From Mermis nigrescens (Eukaryota > Nematoda > Enoplea > Mermithida > Mermithidae), in assembly GCA_036768485.1 (NCBI GenBank), contig JAVLUZ010000743.1, forward strand, positions 62,001 through 126,000: a stretch of DNA of 64,000 bases, written 5' to 3'. This document shows positions 33,941 through 44,770 of the stretch, piece by piece. Position numbers and translations under genes: made by a program. Numbering within the stretch: the stretch's first letter is position 1; each line of letters starts with the position of its first letter. Under the pieces are notes generated by a model. That model was given only the letters and a program-made list of their open reading frames with translations. It made no database searches and was not told where the DNA came from.

Positions 33941-35164
33941 TCAGCATGTTCTTAGCAAGCTCAAGCAATAATCAATTATGCATCTCAATTTTTATTTATA
34001 ATTTATCATTTGCAATTTTTCACAGATTTTTAAGAAAACTATTTAATTGCATCAATTTTACTTCAAGATTATTAAATTTGAATCACTTCCAGGTGCTATT
34101 TGAAAAAAGCATGCTTTATTGATATAACATACATTCTTGTTCTTTCTTGCAAAGCTTAATTGTTGACGTGATTTGTAATTTTGAATTTTGAATTCACAAC
34201 CTAATTGAAGCTAAAATTCTTTATGTGCTCAAATATCTTGACCACATTTCCTATTAATAAATGCTATACCTAGGCGTTGGAATTTGGGGCAGTGTGCATC
34301 CTAGAGGGCCAAATACCAAAATAAAAAGCAAAAATACTCCCACATCCCCATGTTTGAATTTTTTTCTCAATTAGTACGTTTTGATGAGAAACATTGAAAA
34401 ATGGTTTTCTCAACATATCACAAGTTTAAAGACCATTTTCTGACAATAAAAAACTCTCACTCCAAAAGCTTTAGTGCTGCCTACCTAAGATAAACAACTG
34501 CTGTTCACTAGAAATTATGTGTTGTTCTAGGATAAACATCATGCCAATAAAGAGACGTTTTATCTTTAAAAATAGAACAAATTCAAATGCTTTCTTTCAA
34601 AATATTACTACATTCTCTTTTTTTCTTAATTCGCCAATATCTTTTTCAAATTGATCGACCTATTGCTCAAAAAGCATTAGAATAATTGAAAACCTTAGGA
34701 ACTTGAACAATATTATGTTTGATAATAGACACACACAGCAAAAGTTCCTAGTGGGGTTGAATCAAAAAATTTTTTTGAATTTTTTTTGTGTAACAATGCT
34801 AGATATGCGTCGAAAGTTTGATATAAGCGTCCCTGATGGTGCACTTTTTGAAACTAAAAATATGTAAGGTTTAAAAAAATTTTGAGAAACTTACAATAAA
34901 TTGACCGAAATTCAGTGAAAGTGACTATATCATGCCGATTTGGCGCAAAGAAGCCATTGCACTAAAAACGCATAAATCTAGATTCTTCCTATGATTTTTC
35001 TGAAATAGTACAAATTCTATTGAGGAACTTTTTGCAGAGGTTGTGAATTTTTGGCACTAAGGTGAAACCAATCCCCAAACCCCCATAGTCATGTATGTTA
35101 GAGGTATCCAAGCCTCAATCCTCAGAGTATTCTTCATTAGACATATTGTCATCCAGAAAAAGTC
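33941..35164 (-). other. Gap within the Harbinger transposase, with a MITE
   Basis: Non-coding AT-rich sequence. The upstream block ends at a plausible donor (minus strand AAG|GTAGGTACC at about 35182-35170). The span is unusually long for an intron here because a family-B MITE has been inserted at 34268-34495. Confidence 0.5.
34268..34495 (-). mobile_element. Family-B MITE copy
   Basis: Shares with 3675-3945 the ordered blocks CCTAGGC-TTGG, GATGAGAAACATTGAAAAATGG, CATATCACAAGTTTAAAGACC and a TGCTGCC end, in the same orientation. Non-coding. Confidence 0.65.
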
Positions 35165-35817
35165 AGAAAAATGGTACCTACCTTGCTAGGTTGCTGAATC
35201 CGCATATGAGTACCGTATATGCAACCCAACATTCCTCTGAGCTTAGCAATCCTTAAGAATAAAGCCTTACTACAATCATTTTCCATAAATTTAATAAAAT
35301 TGTCTTTTCTTTAATTAATGGTTTTGTAACTCGCCAAATTGCAGGATTAGCTGTTGACTTATGAAGATTTATTAAATCTCCACAAATTTCTTGGAATGAA
35401 CCATTTGCATAATATTGTAATGATAAACAAATATGTTGAGCCGAGCTAAGAGCTTTATTTCTTTTACTTCAATTAAGATCATCCTTCAATAGATCTGATC
35501 AGATATAGTATGGAACTTCTGTCAAAGCGATCTTGTTCATATAAATCTGTGTCATTCAGTGAATCAAATGGATTATATCCATCTCGAAAAACCTGTTCTC
35601 TCGCTAATTGTTTTTCTACTAACATTTGTCTGATAAACAGCATTGTTAAGAATAAAATAGACTTGCACCTCAGGCGCGTGACACGCATCATTGAGCTCAA
35701 TGACAGAATAAAAGAATATTGCAACTGGCTTGCGCTTAAGCTTGAGCTTACACTTAAGCTCGAACTTAAGCTTGAGCTCGCACTTAAGCTCAAGCTTAAG
35801 TCTGACATTGCGATCAA
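35165..35817 (-). pseudogene. PIF/Harbinger transposase, N-terminal block
   Basis: The start (35817) encodes a Ser/Leu-rich leader produced by the CTTAAG-type repeat, then Arg-Glu-Gln-Val-Phe-Arg-Asp-Gly-Tyr-Asn-Pro-Phe-Asp and Leu-Tyr-Glu-Gln-Asp-Arg-Phe, as in HARBI1. After a stop and frame change come Leu-Gln-Tyr-Tyr-Ala-Asn-Gly-Ser-Phe-Gln (35410) and Gly-Cys-Ile-Tyr-Gly-Thr-His (about 35215). In the family this last motif is Ile-Asp-Gly-Thr-His, carrying the first catalytic Asp; here it is Tyr, so the enzyme is dead. Further frame changes occur near 35480 and 35320. Element termini were not found. Confidence 0.82.
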
Positions 35818-35960
35818 TTAAGATCGAGTACCTCTAACTTAAGCCTGAGTACCTCTAACTTAAGCCTGAGCTTAAGTTTGAGCTTAAATCCTAGGTATTG
35901 CAACTAATGAGCACGAGGTTGGTGAAAATAGGTCAAGATGACCACAAACTCGAGCTTAAG
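35725..35960. repeat. Palindromic tandem repeat of CTTAAGCTTGAG-like units
   Basis: About a dozen imperfect copies of (C)TTAAGCTTGAGC and CTTAAGCTCGAG, themselves near-palindromic, interspersed with ATTGCAACT/ATTGCAGCC blocks at 35723, 35897 and 35964. The array overlaps the 5' end of the Harbinger transposase frame and makes its Ser/Leu repeats. It may be the subterminal repeat of that transposon. Confidence 0.75.
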
Positions 35961-37191
35961 ATTGAGTATTGCAGCCAGCCCATGGAGATTTAAAAATGTG
36001 CTAATTAATTTTGTGACTGGACATATTGTCAAAAAAGGATAAGATTCACAGTAATGCAATACAATGTAGAAACTCAGGGATTTAAACAGTGAGAGTGTAA
36101 ACAAATTGCCGTATTGCAGGTACCACTGAAAGCTGGCCAAAATTTTTAATGTTGATCAAATAAATGCATATTTACCTATCTAATGCAGCTGGTCTTAAAA
36201 TTTTATTTCCACATCAGCTGAGGTTATGACATATTGAGAAATGTAGCCTTTTTTATGGGCCATTCCCCCCTCACAGCTATAATGGCACACATCTGGGAGG
36301 TGCGCTTCTTTTTAATCGATGGATAATTAAAAAATTTGATGCCAGTCTTTTTTCTTTTGTTTACACTCAATACCAAGTTAGCAATGAGTGTGTAAAGTGT
36401 AAACCAAAAAATCGAATAATTTGCAGAGGGCCAAATTTTTTTTAAAAATGTTGCCTCCAAATTTTAGATTACAAATCTGACCTTATAATTACTTTACACT
36501 TAATGGTTGTTGCACAAAAATGTAAAGTATACAGGTTTTTTACTCTTTGCTTGTTTTCAGCTTATCTAACTCAATTATGGTTTCTGTGCAGTATGATTGA
36601 TTTTATAATGTAGAAAGCTACAAAATCTTGAGGAACCTTTTTTATTATCTCTTTTAACGCAATATTTCTTGATCTGTGATCGTTTTAGTGTAAAGGGATC
36701 AAGATGAAAAACAATATTTCTTCAACTACTCCGCTAAGTAGGCGGAACATGCTAATTATGCTTAAAAGGTGTCTTGACCTTAGCATTACAGATCCAAAAT
36801 GATTTTGTTTGTATACACCCTATATTGTGGTATTAGCATAAATGTAAAGTTTACACTGAGAAGCATTTTTGTGCCCAGAGCATCATGGATGATGAATTTT
36901 TAGAAATGTTACCTGTAAGGTCAAAATAACAAATTTGACCTTTAAACTTTTCTACAGCAAGTGTTTGTTGAGGTATGAAGAGGTGAACTTTGAATAGATC
37001 TACATCTATTTTCTAATGCCAATTGATAACTCTGTATTGCATATTTTTGATCAGATTTCTCTTATTTCAGAAGTTTTTGACTCGTCTTTAATAAATAATT
37101 ATTTTTTATCATCATAAATGCACTATTCTTAAACTCCAATAGAATGATGAATATTTTCTAAAATAGTATAATCAAGCTGAAATCTGCCGGA
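35961..37191. other. No gene recognised
   Basis: AT-rich sequence with several scattered GTGTAAAC/TGTAAAGT words, also found in the arrays at 14550 and 37370. Short frames show no motif. Confidence 0.5.
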
Positions 37192-37272
37192 AGGTTGAGT
37201 TGGCGCAGTGGTTGACAACTCCGTTCTTGGATGCTGTCTTACAAAAAGAATGATGGTTCGAATCTTCTGAAT
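37192..37272 (+). other. tRNA-like relic
   Basis: TTGGCGCAGTGG resembles a tRNA A box and GGTTCGAATCT a B box, 55 bases apart as in a tRNA with a variable arm. The acceptor and T stems do not pair well, so this is more likely a tRNA pseudogene or the head of a SINE than a working gene. Confidence 0.3.
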
Positions 37273-37369
37273 GCTGCTTTTTTATTTTTTAATTCTTTTG
37301 GCAAAACCATGCACTTTATTTGACTTATTCATCAGTAGTTATATGTGGCCCCCTGGCGGCAATGCTATA

Positions 37370-37700
37370 ACATATACAATGGTTAAGGATAGGCGAGGGG
37401 GTGGAGCCTTGCTCCCTGGGATAAGGGTCAGGGAGCAATGGTTAAGGATAGACAATGGTTAAGGATTGGCAATGGTTAAGCATAGACTAATGCTATAACA
37501 TGTGAGGACATAGTTGAGGAGTGGAAGGGGTAAATAGGATTAAACCTGAACTAAGTGTAAACTAATTGCGAGTGATATACAAGGGTTAAGCATAGACTAA
37601 CACATGCGGACATAGTTGAGGAGTGGAAGGGGTAAATTAAGCCTAAGCAAGCTAATGTAAGCCTGTGTGTAAACAAAGACTGAGCTAAATAAAGTGTAAA
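37370..37700. repeat. Degenerate repeat array related to 14550-15400
   Basis: CAATGGTTAAGGATAG units occur four times in 37377-37480, and GCATAGACTAATGC / GACATAGTTGAGGAGTGGAAGGGG units twice (37480-37530 and 37585-37640). GTGTAAACTAA and TTAAGCCTAAG words link it to the array beside the polymerase fragment at 15451. Non-coding. Confidence 0.7.
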
Positions 37701-37919
37701 TTAATTTTGAGTGTTGTCTAACATACACACCTTTACTAGCGCGCCTGTGCCCTGTTGGGAGGGGAGGGGAGCCCCTAAACACGTCAAGCATATTCCCCCT
37801 AAAATGTAGCAGTGGTCCGCTCTTGCTACCACTACCATTCAGGTTAAAATTGCCTTAAATGTGCCAAAGTAAGGCAAAATATACCTATTTATATGTACCT
37901 TGTATGTATCTAAACTAGC

Positions 37920-39591
37920 AAAGCGCAAAAAATTAATATCAGACATGCGCAAAACATATGCAAACAAAAAATTGGCAACTACTGAGTTGATGGCATACAT
38001 GACAAGAACGTGTACGAATGTAATGGCTGTTACTGGCACGGTTGTCCAAAGTGCATGGAAAAGTGGACTAAACTTACAGCCGACCAAATCACAATGGCGG
38101 AAGAGGCATACCAAAACACAATAAGGCGGCAAAAAGCAATACAGGCTCAAGGCTACATGGTAACGGAAATGTGGGAATGCGAGCTGAACAGAGAACTAAG
38201 ATCAAATTTTGAAATGAAAAAATTTTTCAGCTCAGTCAAGATCGTAGACCTGCTAGATCCCAGGGAAGCATTTTATGGTGGAAGAACTAATGCCATAAAA
38301 CTGCTCCAAAGGGTAAAAAGGGATCAAAGCAGAGCCCTCCTGGAAAAAATCAGTTACACTGACATATGCAGTCTTTACCCAACCATTAACAAATATGGCA
38401 TTTACCCGGTTGGACATCCTCAAATTTTGACGGAAAACTTTTCAGAAATTACAGCTGAAAAGCGACCATATGAGGGACTAATCAAGGCCAAAATTTTACC
38501 ACCTAAAGGCCTATACCACCAAGTATTGCCATACCGATTCGGGAAAAAGTTATATTTCCCCTTATGCCGAACATGCACTGAAACACATCAACAAGAACAA
38601 TGTGAGCACAATGATGTAGATCGTGCTCTAGTAGGTGCTTGGGTAAGTATCAAGATCTACAAAGCCCTTGAACTCGGCTACAAAATTTTAGAAATTTATG
38701 AAGTATGGCATTACGAAGAATCAAAAAATACAATTCCATTGCCAACCCAGATGGTGGTCTATTTACGGAATACATCAATAAATTAATGAAATTGAAGCAG
38801 GAATCGGATGGATGGCCTGCTTGGGTAAAATTGGATGATGACAAAGCAAAATACACAGCGGAATACAAACAACATGGAGGAATATCATTGGATGCGGCTA
38901 AAATCTCAAAAAATTTGGGCCTAAGATCATTAGCAAAGTTTATGCTTAATTCTTTTTAGGGAAATTTGGTCAAAGAAACAACATGACCAAAGTTTTCTTT
39001 TTCACAGAGCCCAAACCATACTTTGACTTGGTTTTTGACCCAACAAATGTCATTTACTCGATAAACGCCATTAATGAGAACATGATGGCAGTGACACATG
39101 CAAAAGATGACAATTTTGCCGTAGTGATGGGAAATACGAACCCAGTCATAGCCGCCTACACAACAACTTAGGCGCGCTTAAGGCTTTACGAACATCTCAA
39201 AAAACTGGGTGATCGAGTATTATACTTTGACACGGACAGTGTGATTTTCAAATCAACGCTTAATAAAGAGGAATACAAAGTGCCCATTGGATCATACTTA
39301 GGCAATATGACTAACGAATTGAAGGACTATGGCCCTGGCGCTTACATAGAAACATTCGTGAGCGGCGGGCCAAAAAATTATGCATACAAGGTATACTCGG
39401 CTCAGGAAAACAAATTTTACTATCACATAAAAGTCAGAGGATTCACCCTAAACTCGGCTGTAGCATCACAGATGAATTTTCACTCATTAGTGAAAATGGT
39501 TAATGCTTTTGTGCAAAAACAAAACGTTCTTGAAAAGACTGTCAATTTCCCACAGATTAAGCAACTACCCAATCATACGATAGTGACATAA
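37920..39591 (+). pseudogene. polB: Polinton DNA polymerase B, exonuclease and polymerase domains
   Basis: After a frame change near 38015 the frame 38010-38786 begins with Gly-Cys-Tyr-Trp-His-Gly-Cys-Pro-Lys-Cys and Met-Trp-Glu-Cys-Glu, typical of Polinton polymerases. Phe-Tyr-Gly-Gly-Arg-Thr-Asn follows, then motif A Tyr-Thr-Asp-Ile-Cys-Ser-Leu-Tyr-Pro (about 38355). A shift near 38720 leads to the motif B region, ending Lys-Phe-Met-Leu-Asn-Ser-Phe (38955). After another shift the frame 38983-39591 has one stop (TAG, 39169-39171) and then motif C Tyr-Phe-Asp-Thr-Asp-Ser (about 39226-39243), and ends with a Val-Arg-Gly-Phe-x-Leu segment. This enzyme copies the element by protein priming. The N-terminal region resembling 15451-16251 is not present upstream, where a repeat array lies. 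Confidence 0.9.
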
Positions 39592-39857
39592 GATGCAAAA
39601 AATTGTACAAAGTTGTATAGAATAAACGTGTTGTACAGCGTAATTATTTTACTTTACCTTACGGATATTAAACTTGTTGTACAGCGCGATTTTATCTAAG
39701 GCAAAAAAAATTAATAAAATGCATGCCAAAAAACAAAAAGAATGGTGCCGTTGCATGCTCAGCTCCACGTGCTGGCACTGGGCACTGCTTCTGCAGTGGC
39801 TGAGAAGCATGCAAGCTAAGTTATATAAGGTCTCTTCATTTAAATTTAAAACGAAAA
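39592..39857 (+). promoter_or_regulatory. Intergenic region with TATA box and poly(A) signal
   Basis: An AATAAA word (about 39621) follows polB, and TTGTACAGCG is repeated at 39629 and 39675. A TATA box, TTATATAAGG at 39821-39830, lies about 30 bases before the ATG at 39858, a good spacing for a short-leader transcript. Confidence 0.5.
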
Positions 39858-40106
39858 ATGATTAATGATACTTCTCTAGAGAAAAATTATTTGCAACCCA
39901 TTTACAACAAAGTTTTGGGCTGTGTAGTACTCGTAATAGTTTTATCAATTCTAGTTTTGTGTAAGCTTTTAAAAAAGCATCTTGAAAAGCTATATAAGGG
40001 ATTACGTAGCTTAAGATCTAGCAGAAATGAGTCTCCCAAAGTGTCCGATGTGTTCTCTGGTGCCAAAGTCAACATACCATTACAAAATATGCGCCTATCT
40101 GCATAA
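39858..40106 (+). CDS. Small single-pass membrane protein, Polinton-associated
   Basis: An 82-codon frame with one clear transmembrane helix at about residues 19-37 (Leu-Gly-Cys-Val-Val-Leu-Val-Ile-Val-Leu-Ser-Ile-Leu-Val-Leu-Cys), followed by a strongly basic Lys/Arg-rich tail. This topology suggests a short outside N-terminus and a cytoplasmic basic tail, or the reverse. It starts 28 bases after a TATA box, lies between polB and the Cys-rich frame, and overlaps the latter by 80 bases in a different frame. No family is recognised. The frame is intact. Confidence 0.5.
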   Translation: MINDTSLEKNYLQPIYNKVLGCVVLVIVLSILVLCKLLKKHLEKLYKGLRSLRSSRNESPKVSDVFSGAKVNIPLQNMRLSA

Positions 40107-40389
40107 GGAGCCGCATTTTCTGCGCAGATGGTGTAGATTCTTTGAGCCAGGATGCAACAATTGCATCCTCAAAATCAAAAGTGATGAAAATTTTCTAGGT
40201 TTCACATTTTCACTGTGCACAAAATGCTCTGGCGAAGTCAATGTAATTAAAAAGAATAAGTACATGCTGTACTATTATTTAGAAGATGTAGATGGACCTC
40301 GACCCACTCCAAAAGATATAAGCTTTGCAGTGGAATGCAACGATTGTAAACTAAAAGTTTGTTCAAAATCATATAAACTTGAAAATTGA
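40027..40389 (+). CDS. Cys-rich putative zinc-binding protein, Polinton-associated
   Basis: An intact 120-codon frame with Cys-Pro-Met-Cys near the start, Cys-Asn-Asn-Cys around residue 45, Cys-Thr-Lys-Cys around 65, and Cys-Asn-Asp-Cys...Cys near the end. Four CxxC pairs point to two zinc ribbons or a RING-like arrangement. It overlaps the membrane-protein frame and precedes the integrase start, so it is most likely a Polinton gene. I cannot name the family. Confidence 0.5.
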   Translation: MSLPKCPMCSLVPKSTYHYKICAYLHKEPHFLRRWCRFFEPGCNNCILKIKSDENFLGFTFSLCTKCSGEVNVIKKNKYMLYYYLEDVDGPRPTPKDISFAVECNDCKLKVCSKSYKLEN

Positions 40390-40467
40390 CGTAAAGTTTT
40401 GCAAAAAGTGCTCTTCTAGGTATTGTGCAGTCGCAAAGGTAATTACGCGCTATATTTCTATTGAGCA

Positions 40468-40580
40468 ATGGAAACTATTTATTATGAGCCAAAAACGGGG
40501 TATACAGGTACAGGTCCACTAGTTGAAAAAGCTAAGCTAAACAAGAAAGCGTTAATAAAACGGCTAGAGACTGCACGGAT
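40468..40580 (+). pseudogene. Polinton integrase, N-terminal stub
   Basis: The frame opens Met-Glu-Thr-Ile-Tyr-Tyr-Glu-Pro-Lys-Thr-Gly-Tyr-Thr-Gly, matching the conserved Tyr-Tyr-x-Pro-x-Thr-Gly-Tyr start that I know from retroviral-type integrases of Polinton and related elements. The similarity ends at about residue 36 (near 40575), where an unrelated repeat begins. The catalytic core is missing. Its position after polB and the two small genes supports a Polinton gene cluster. Confidence 0.6.
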
Positions 40581-41060
40581 GTTTGGGGTCTGTACCCCTC
40601 TTCCCAGAATGGAAAAATGGAAAATCGCGTGGGGGAAATGGGGCAAACTGAAGGCCAAAAAGGGTGAAAATCGAAAAAAAATCGAAAAAAATAAACTGTA
40701 TTATTCATAACTACCGGCAGCAAAGCATAACAGTCTTGATTCACTTTATAATTCCAAAATACAACAACAGGGGTAACCGGGACACAAGGCCACACCAATA
40801 AAGCCTCCCCAGTCATTCTTGCCGCCACATCATCCCTTTTCATCCACAGTCTGGCAGCTAATGTAGCATCTATATGTAACAGCTGCCTTACTGTGCTGAG
40901 CTGAGCATTGGCGAGGCAACATAATTGGGTCCAAATTCGGGCAAAATTGAATTTGTTGGCCGTTTTTAGGTATACTTTGGCCGTTTTTGGCCGAAAATTG
41001 GAGTTTATCTCCCGCCGCCCCCGCCTGGAAAATGGCCAGAGAACCACACCTGAAAATTTC
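40581..41060. mobile_element. Repeat carrying a captured env fragment
   Basis: G/A-rich sequence (GGGGAAATGGGG, GAAAATCGAAAAAA) precedes and TTGGCCGTTTTTAGG, repeated once, follows the env segment 40689-40946. The same type of low-complexity 'ggccgttttt' units is not seen elsewhere. The whole block interrupts the integrase stub. Its class is unknown. Confidence 0.45.
40689..40946 (-). pseudogene. 258-bp copy of the env region of the element at 46820-52707
   Basis: Identical to 49971-50228 except for about two bases that I can see, in the same orientation. It encodes the middle of the glycoprotein (Asp-Ala-Thr-Leu-Ala-Ala-Arg, then Val-Pro-Val-Thr-Pro-Val-Val-Val) with no flanking env. It must have been copied very recently compared with the overall decay. 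Confidence 0.92.
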
Positions 41061-41339
41061 AAGCCGTTATATGTATTTGCTGAATTGGGATAGTTGAAGA
41101 AAAGCTATTTTAGTGCATCTAAAAATAACTTTTATCATTAGACACAATGCGTAAAAATTTTCGCTTTTTGTGATGCACAAACGTTTTTAAAAAGCAAGCA
41201 TATTGCAAGTGATCTCAGTTTTTTGGTCGCACTTCCAAGGAGCAAAATTTTTCATTTACATTCACTCCCTTTTTACGTTAGGCTACTGCACAAAAAAACG
41301 GATAATGGCTTAAAATTGATAATTTTAATACAGTAGCGC

Positions 41340-42480
41340 ATCGCACGCATCTTGCCTGCTGATGGCACAGGCAATTGTGATTCCAATATCGCTTGATTCA
41401 AACCAAATTTTGATTTCATGGAAAAACCTCACTTTTTGCAGCTCCTTCAATAATCCATACATCTCAACCCATTTTTCCTGTGCGGCTGTGTAATATCTCT
41501 AAAGCGCTATTCACATCGATTCTGGTGATATTATTGGTTCTTTAACCTTTGACGTTGAAGTTGTGTCTCATGTTGCCAATTCAGACAATAGGACACCAGA
41601 ACTTTCTCGTCAATAAATAAAGCGTTAAATGGTTCTGCCGTTAATTTGCAACAACAACAACAAATTTGTGAACTTTGCCTAAAATACGATTCCATTTCCG
41701 CTTTAAAAAACAAGCCTCTTGGCTGGACCCCTTGGTCAAACATCATATTCATACTGGGGATAATCCGCCAGTGGTTGGAAAAACATATTGTGTTGAACAT
41801 TCTTGACAAAATTCTATGCAAAAAATCATCAACAAAATGCTTGCTGATAAAATCATTTGGCCGGCAACCAGTCCATGAGCTAGTCCATTGTTCCTCATAG
41901 GAAAAAAGGACGGTTCTCTAAGACCTGTTGTTGATTATTGCAGATTAAATGATGTAACTAAAACACAAGTATATCCGCTACCTCAGCTTGATGATTATTT
42001 CAATACGCTAGGCTCAGTTGCTTATTTTAGTACATTAGATCTAAAATCTGGATACTGGCAAATCCCACTTGATGATAAATCTTGAGAAAAAACCACATTC
42101 ATATGCCCTGTTGGTCATTATGAATTTGAAGTGCTACCTTTTGAATTTAAAATGCGCCTGCAGATTTCCAGAGACTAATGGAGCTAGTTCTTGCAGGTCT
42201 CAATTGGAAATCTTGCCTTGTTTATATTGATGATATAATCATTTTTTGCGCACATTTGAAGAACATTCACAAGATCTCCAAAATGTATTCATCGCACTCC
42301 AAAGCGCAAAATTATGGGTTAAACCTGATAAATGTCATCTTGCTCAAGCCGAAGTAAAATTCCTTGGCCGTAGCATTAGTTCACTTGGCATTGCTCCCAA
42401 TATGTCCAAAGTCACCAATTTAGTTGCATTTCCCATTCCAAAAACGGTTAAATCTTTACAAAATTCCTTGGCTTAGTCCA
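41340..42480 (+). pseudogene. pol: Ty3-type reverse transcriptase, degraded
   Basis: A damaged upstream part (41340-41880) includes a Gln-rich run (Asn-Leu-Gln-Gln-Gln-Gln-Gln, 41645) and the usual Gly-Asp-x-Pro-Pro-Val linker. Then Phe-Leu-Ile-Gly-Lys-Lys-Asp-Gly-Ser-Leu-Arg-Pro-Val-Val-Asp-Tyr (41888), Tyr-Pro-Leu-Pro-Gln-Leu-Asp, Ser-Thr-Leu-Asp-Leu-Lys-Ser-Gly-Tyr-Trp, a TGA after Asp-Asp-Lys-Ser (42082-42084), Pro-Val-Gly-His-Tyr-Glu-Phe, an indel near 42150, and the catalytic Tyr-Ile-Asp-Asp (about 42226-42237) intact. Downstream is Lys-Cys-His-Leu-Ala-Gln-Ala-Glu-Val-Lys-Phe-Leu-Gly. The strand matches the gag at 12871. Confidence 0.9.
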
Positions 42481-43378
42481 ATGGTTTAAAAAATTTGTTA
42501 AAGATCTGGCTAAAATTGCCAAACCTTTATTCCATCTTCTTCATAAAGATGTAGAATTTTGCTGGACTAACAAGCATCAAACTGCTTTTGAACTATTGAA
42601 AAAAGCATTTACTTTGCCTCCAATATTGCAACTACCTAAATTCAACAATGACCACCAATTTATTTTAACAACTGACGCAAGTAACTATGCGCTAGGTACT
42701 ATTTTAACACGGAAGCATTTACCATCAAAATCTTGCTTCATTCTTAGCTATGCTAGTCCTGTGCTAAATTCTGCCAAATGTAACTATGCTACTTCGGAGA
42801 AAGAAGCATTAGCAGTTGTCTGGGCAATCAAACATTATAGACATTATTTATATGGTACAAAATTTATTGTCGAAACTGATCACCAAGCATTGACTTGGCT
42901 TGTGAATGTAAAAGACCCATCAAGTCAATTACGTTGTTGGGGTCTCAAATTACAGGAATATGAGTATGAAATTGTGTATGTTCCTGGCACATATAATTGT
43001 GCAGCGGATCTACTATCACGACATCCTAAATATGATCATGCTGAACATAAATATAAACTCAAACAAAAATCTATTGTTAATATCGCAAATTTAGACTCAG
43101 AAGATTCCGAATCTGAGGATGAATCAGTCCCACCTGACCAACCACGCAATAATATTCCTAATTTACCATTTAATAATCCTAATGCGCCCATCGACCCTAC
43201 AAATAATCAACCTCCTACTTTTTGTGAGCGCATTCAGCTTACTGAAGCAGAAAAAGCTGAAATGCTAACGCCTGCGCAATTACTTGCAGAGCAGCGCACT
43301 GATGACAAATTGCATAAAATTTGCATCACGTTGAATGATTTAACAACAAAAAAATATTGTGATAAGTTTTTCTCGTAA
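42481..43378 (+). pseudogene. pol: Ty3-type RNase H and linker
   Basis: The frame 42596-43378 is open for 260 codons. It contains Thr-Thr-Asp-Ala-Ser-Asn-Tyr-Ala-Leu-Gly (first acidic site), Ala-Thr-Ser-Glu-Lys-Glu-Ala-Leu-Ala-Val-Val (second), Val-Glu-Thr-Asp-His-Gln-Ala-Leu-Thr-Trp (third) and Asn-Cys-Ala-Ala-Asp-Leu-Leu-Ser-Arg-His (fourth). All RNase H catalytic acids are present. An Asn/Pro-rich linker follows to a stop at 43376. It removes RNA from the hybrid during reverse transcription. Confidence 0.9.
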
Positions 43379-43389
43379 ATGATATCATT

Positions 43390-44770
43390 TTTTGTTGTTT
43401 CCAACCAAAGCGTTCACCTACTGTCGTTCATCAGCTAGTAATTCCCAAATATTTACGTTGTTTCATTTTAACCAAATTTCATGACTCCATTTTTGGAGCT
43501 CATTTTTCATTGTGTAAAATCTTGTCCGCCATACAAATGCATTATTGGTAGCCGTGTTTGGAAAATGATGTGATTGCTTGGTGTAAGAATTGTGATGTTT
43601 GCTTGCAACACAAGGTCACATTAAATTCTACATCTGTTCCTATGCAACCAATTGAGGTGTCTGCACCTTTTAAACTTATTGCATGTGACTGTTTGCATAT
43701 TCCGCGATCATCATCTGGTAATGACCAAATTGTAGTGTTTATGGATTATTTTACCAAATATTTGGAAGCTTTTGCTGTTTCCAACATAAAAGCTACAACT
43801 ATAGCTAATCTCTTACTACACAAAATCATTCCACGTTATGGAGTTCCTAAACAATTTTTAACCAATCAGGGTTCGAATTTTACATCCACCTTGATTTTGG
43901 AAGTTTGTAAATTACTTAACGTTCAAAAAATCTTTATGACTTCATATCACCCTCAGTGTGATGGTCTCGTTGAACGTTATAATTGAACTCTCATTGATGG
44001 TTTGTCTAAATTAAATGCAAAAAATGAGTATGATTGGGAGCAATATTTGTCATTTGCATTGTTTGCGTTTTGTGCGACTCCGCAAGCATCAACAAATATC
44101 TCACCTTTCAAAATGCTATATGGTCGCAAACCAGCATTTCCTCTCAATATTTTACTCATAAATGATCTAAGTATAAATCCAAATTAACCACCAATTGCGG
44201 AAAAATATGTCATAGATTTAAAGCTTATGTTGCAAGATTTGCACAAAATAGCTTCTAAAAATCTATCACAAGCATGTAAACAACAAAAAATGCAATATGA
44301 TAAACCCATCACCGGACATTATTTTGCTGTTTTGGATATTGTTTATCTTAATAATACTTTGATGATAGATCCCGAAATTGGTAAATTATCACCTAAACGC
44401 GTAAACCCATATAGAATCGTGGCACTACCAATGTCTGAAACTGCAAAAATTGTATATGTCTATAATCCTTTAATTAGCCATCTCATTCATCAAAAAAGAC
44501 TGCTTCCAGAGCCTAAACTACCTTATTCGGATTCAATTGCCAAAAAGCACACATATGTCCCTGGTGATTTTGTGTTGGTAAAGCTACCACATTGCCCTCT
44601 GGCTCCGGCTGTAGTCATTAGTTTTTTGGACTTACCAGGCCGGGAGAAGAGATGACGGGACTGCGCACCGGTACATTTATTAAATGGCTCTAAAACCACA
44701 CATACAATCCCATTATCTGACATTTCTCCTTTTGCTGAACCATGGCTGAGCAAGTTGCCAACAGCAAAGA
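43390..44770 (+). pseudogene. pol: Ty3-type integrase, degraded
   Basis: His-rich remnants (43440-43550) and Cys-Lys-Asn-Cys-Asp-Val-Cys form the zinc domain. The core has Cys-Asp-Cys-Leu-His (first Asp, 43690), Phe-Leu-Thr-Asn-Gln-Gly-Ser-Asn-Phe, where the family has Thr-Asp-Gln-Gly, so the second catalytic Asp is Asn, and His-Pro-Gln-Cys-Asp-Gly-Leu-Val-Glu (third). A TGA at 43984-43986 and another stop at 44185 interrupt it. The C-terminal part (44227-44655) contains a SH3-like region and Phe-Val-Leu-Val-Lys-Leu-Pro. It integrates the cDNA. The LTR follows about 1 kb downstream. Confidence 0.9.

Noticed and set aside
35510..35821. Plus-strand Leu/Lys-rich frame
   Set aside because: It is the complement of the CTTAAG repeat and the Harbinger transposase; a shadow.
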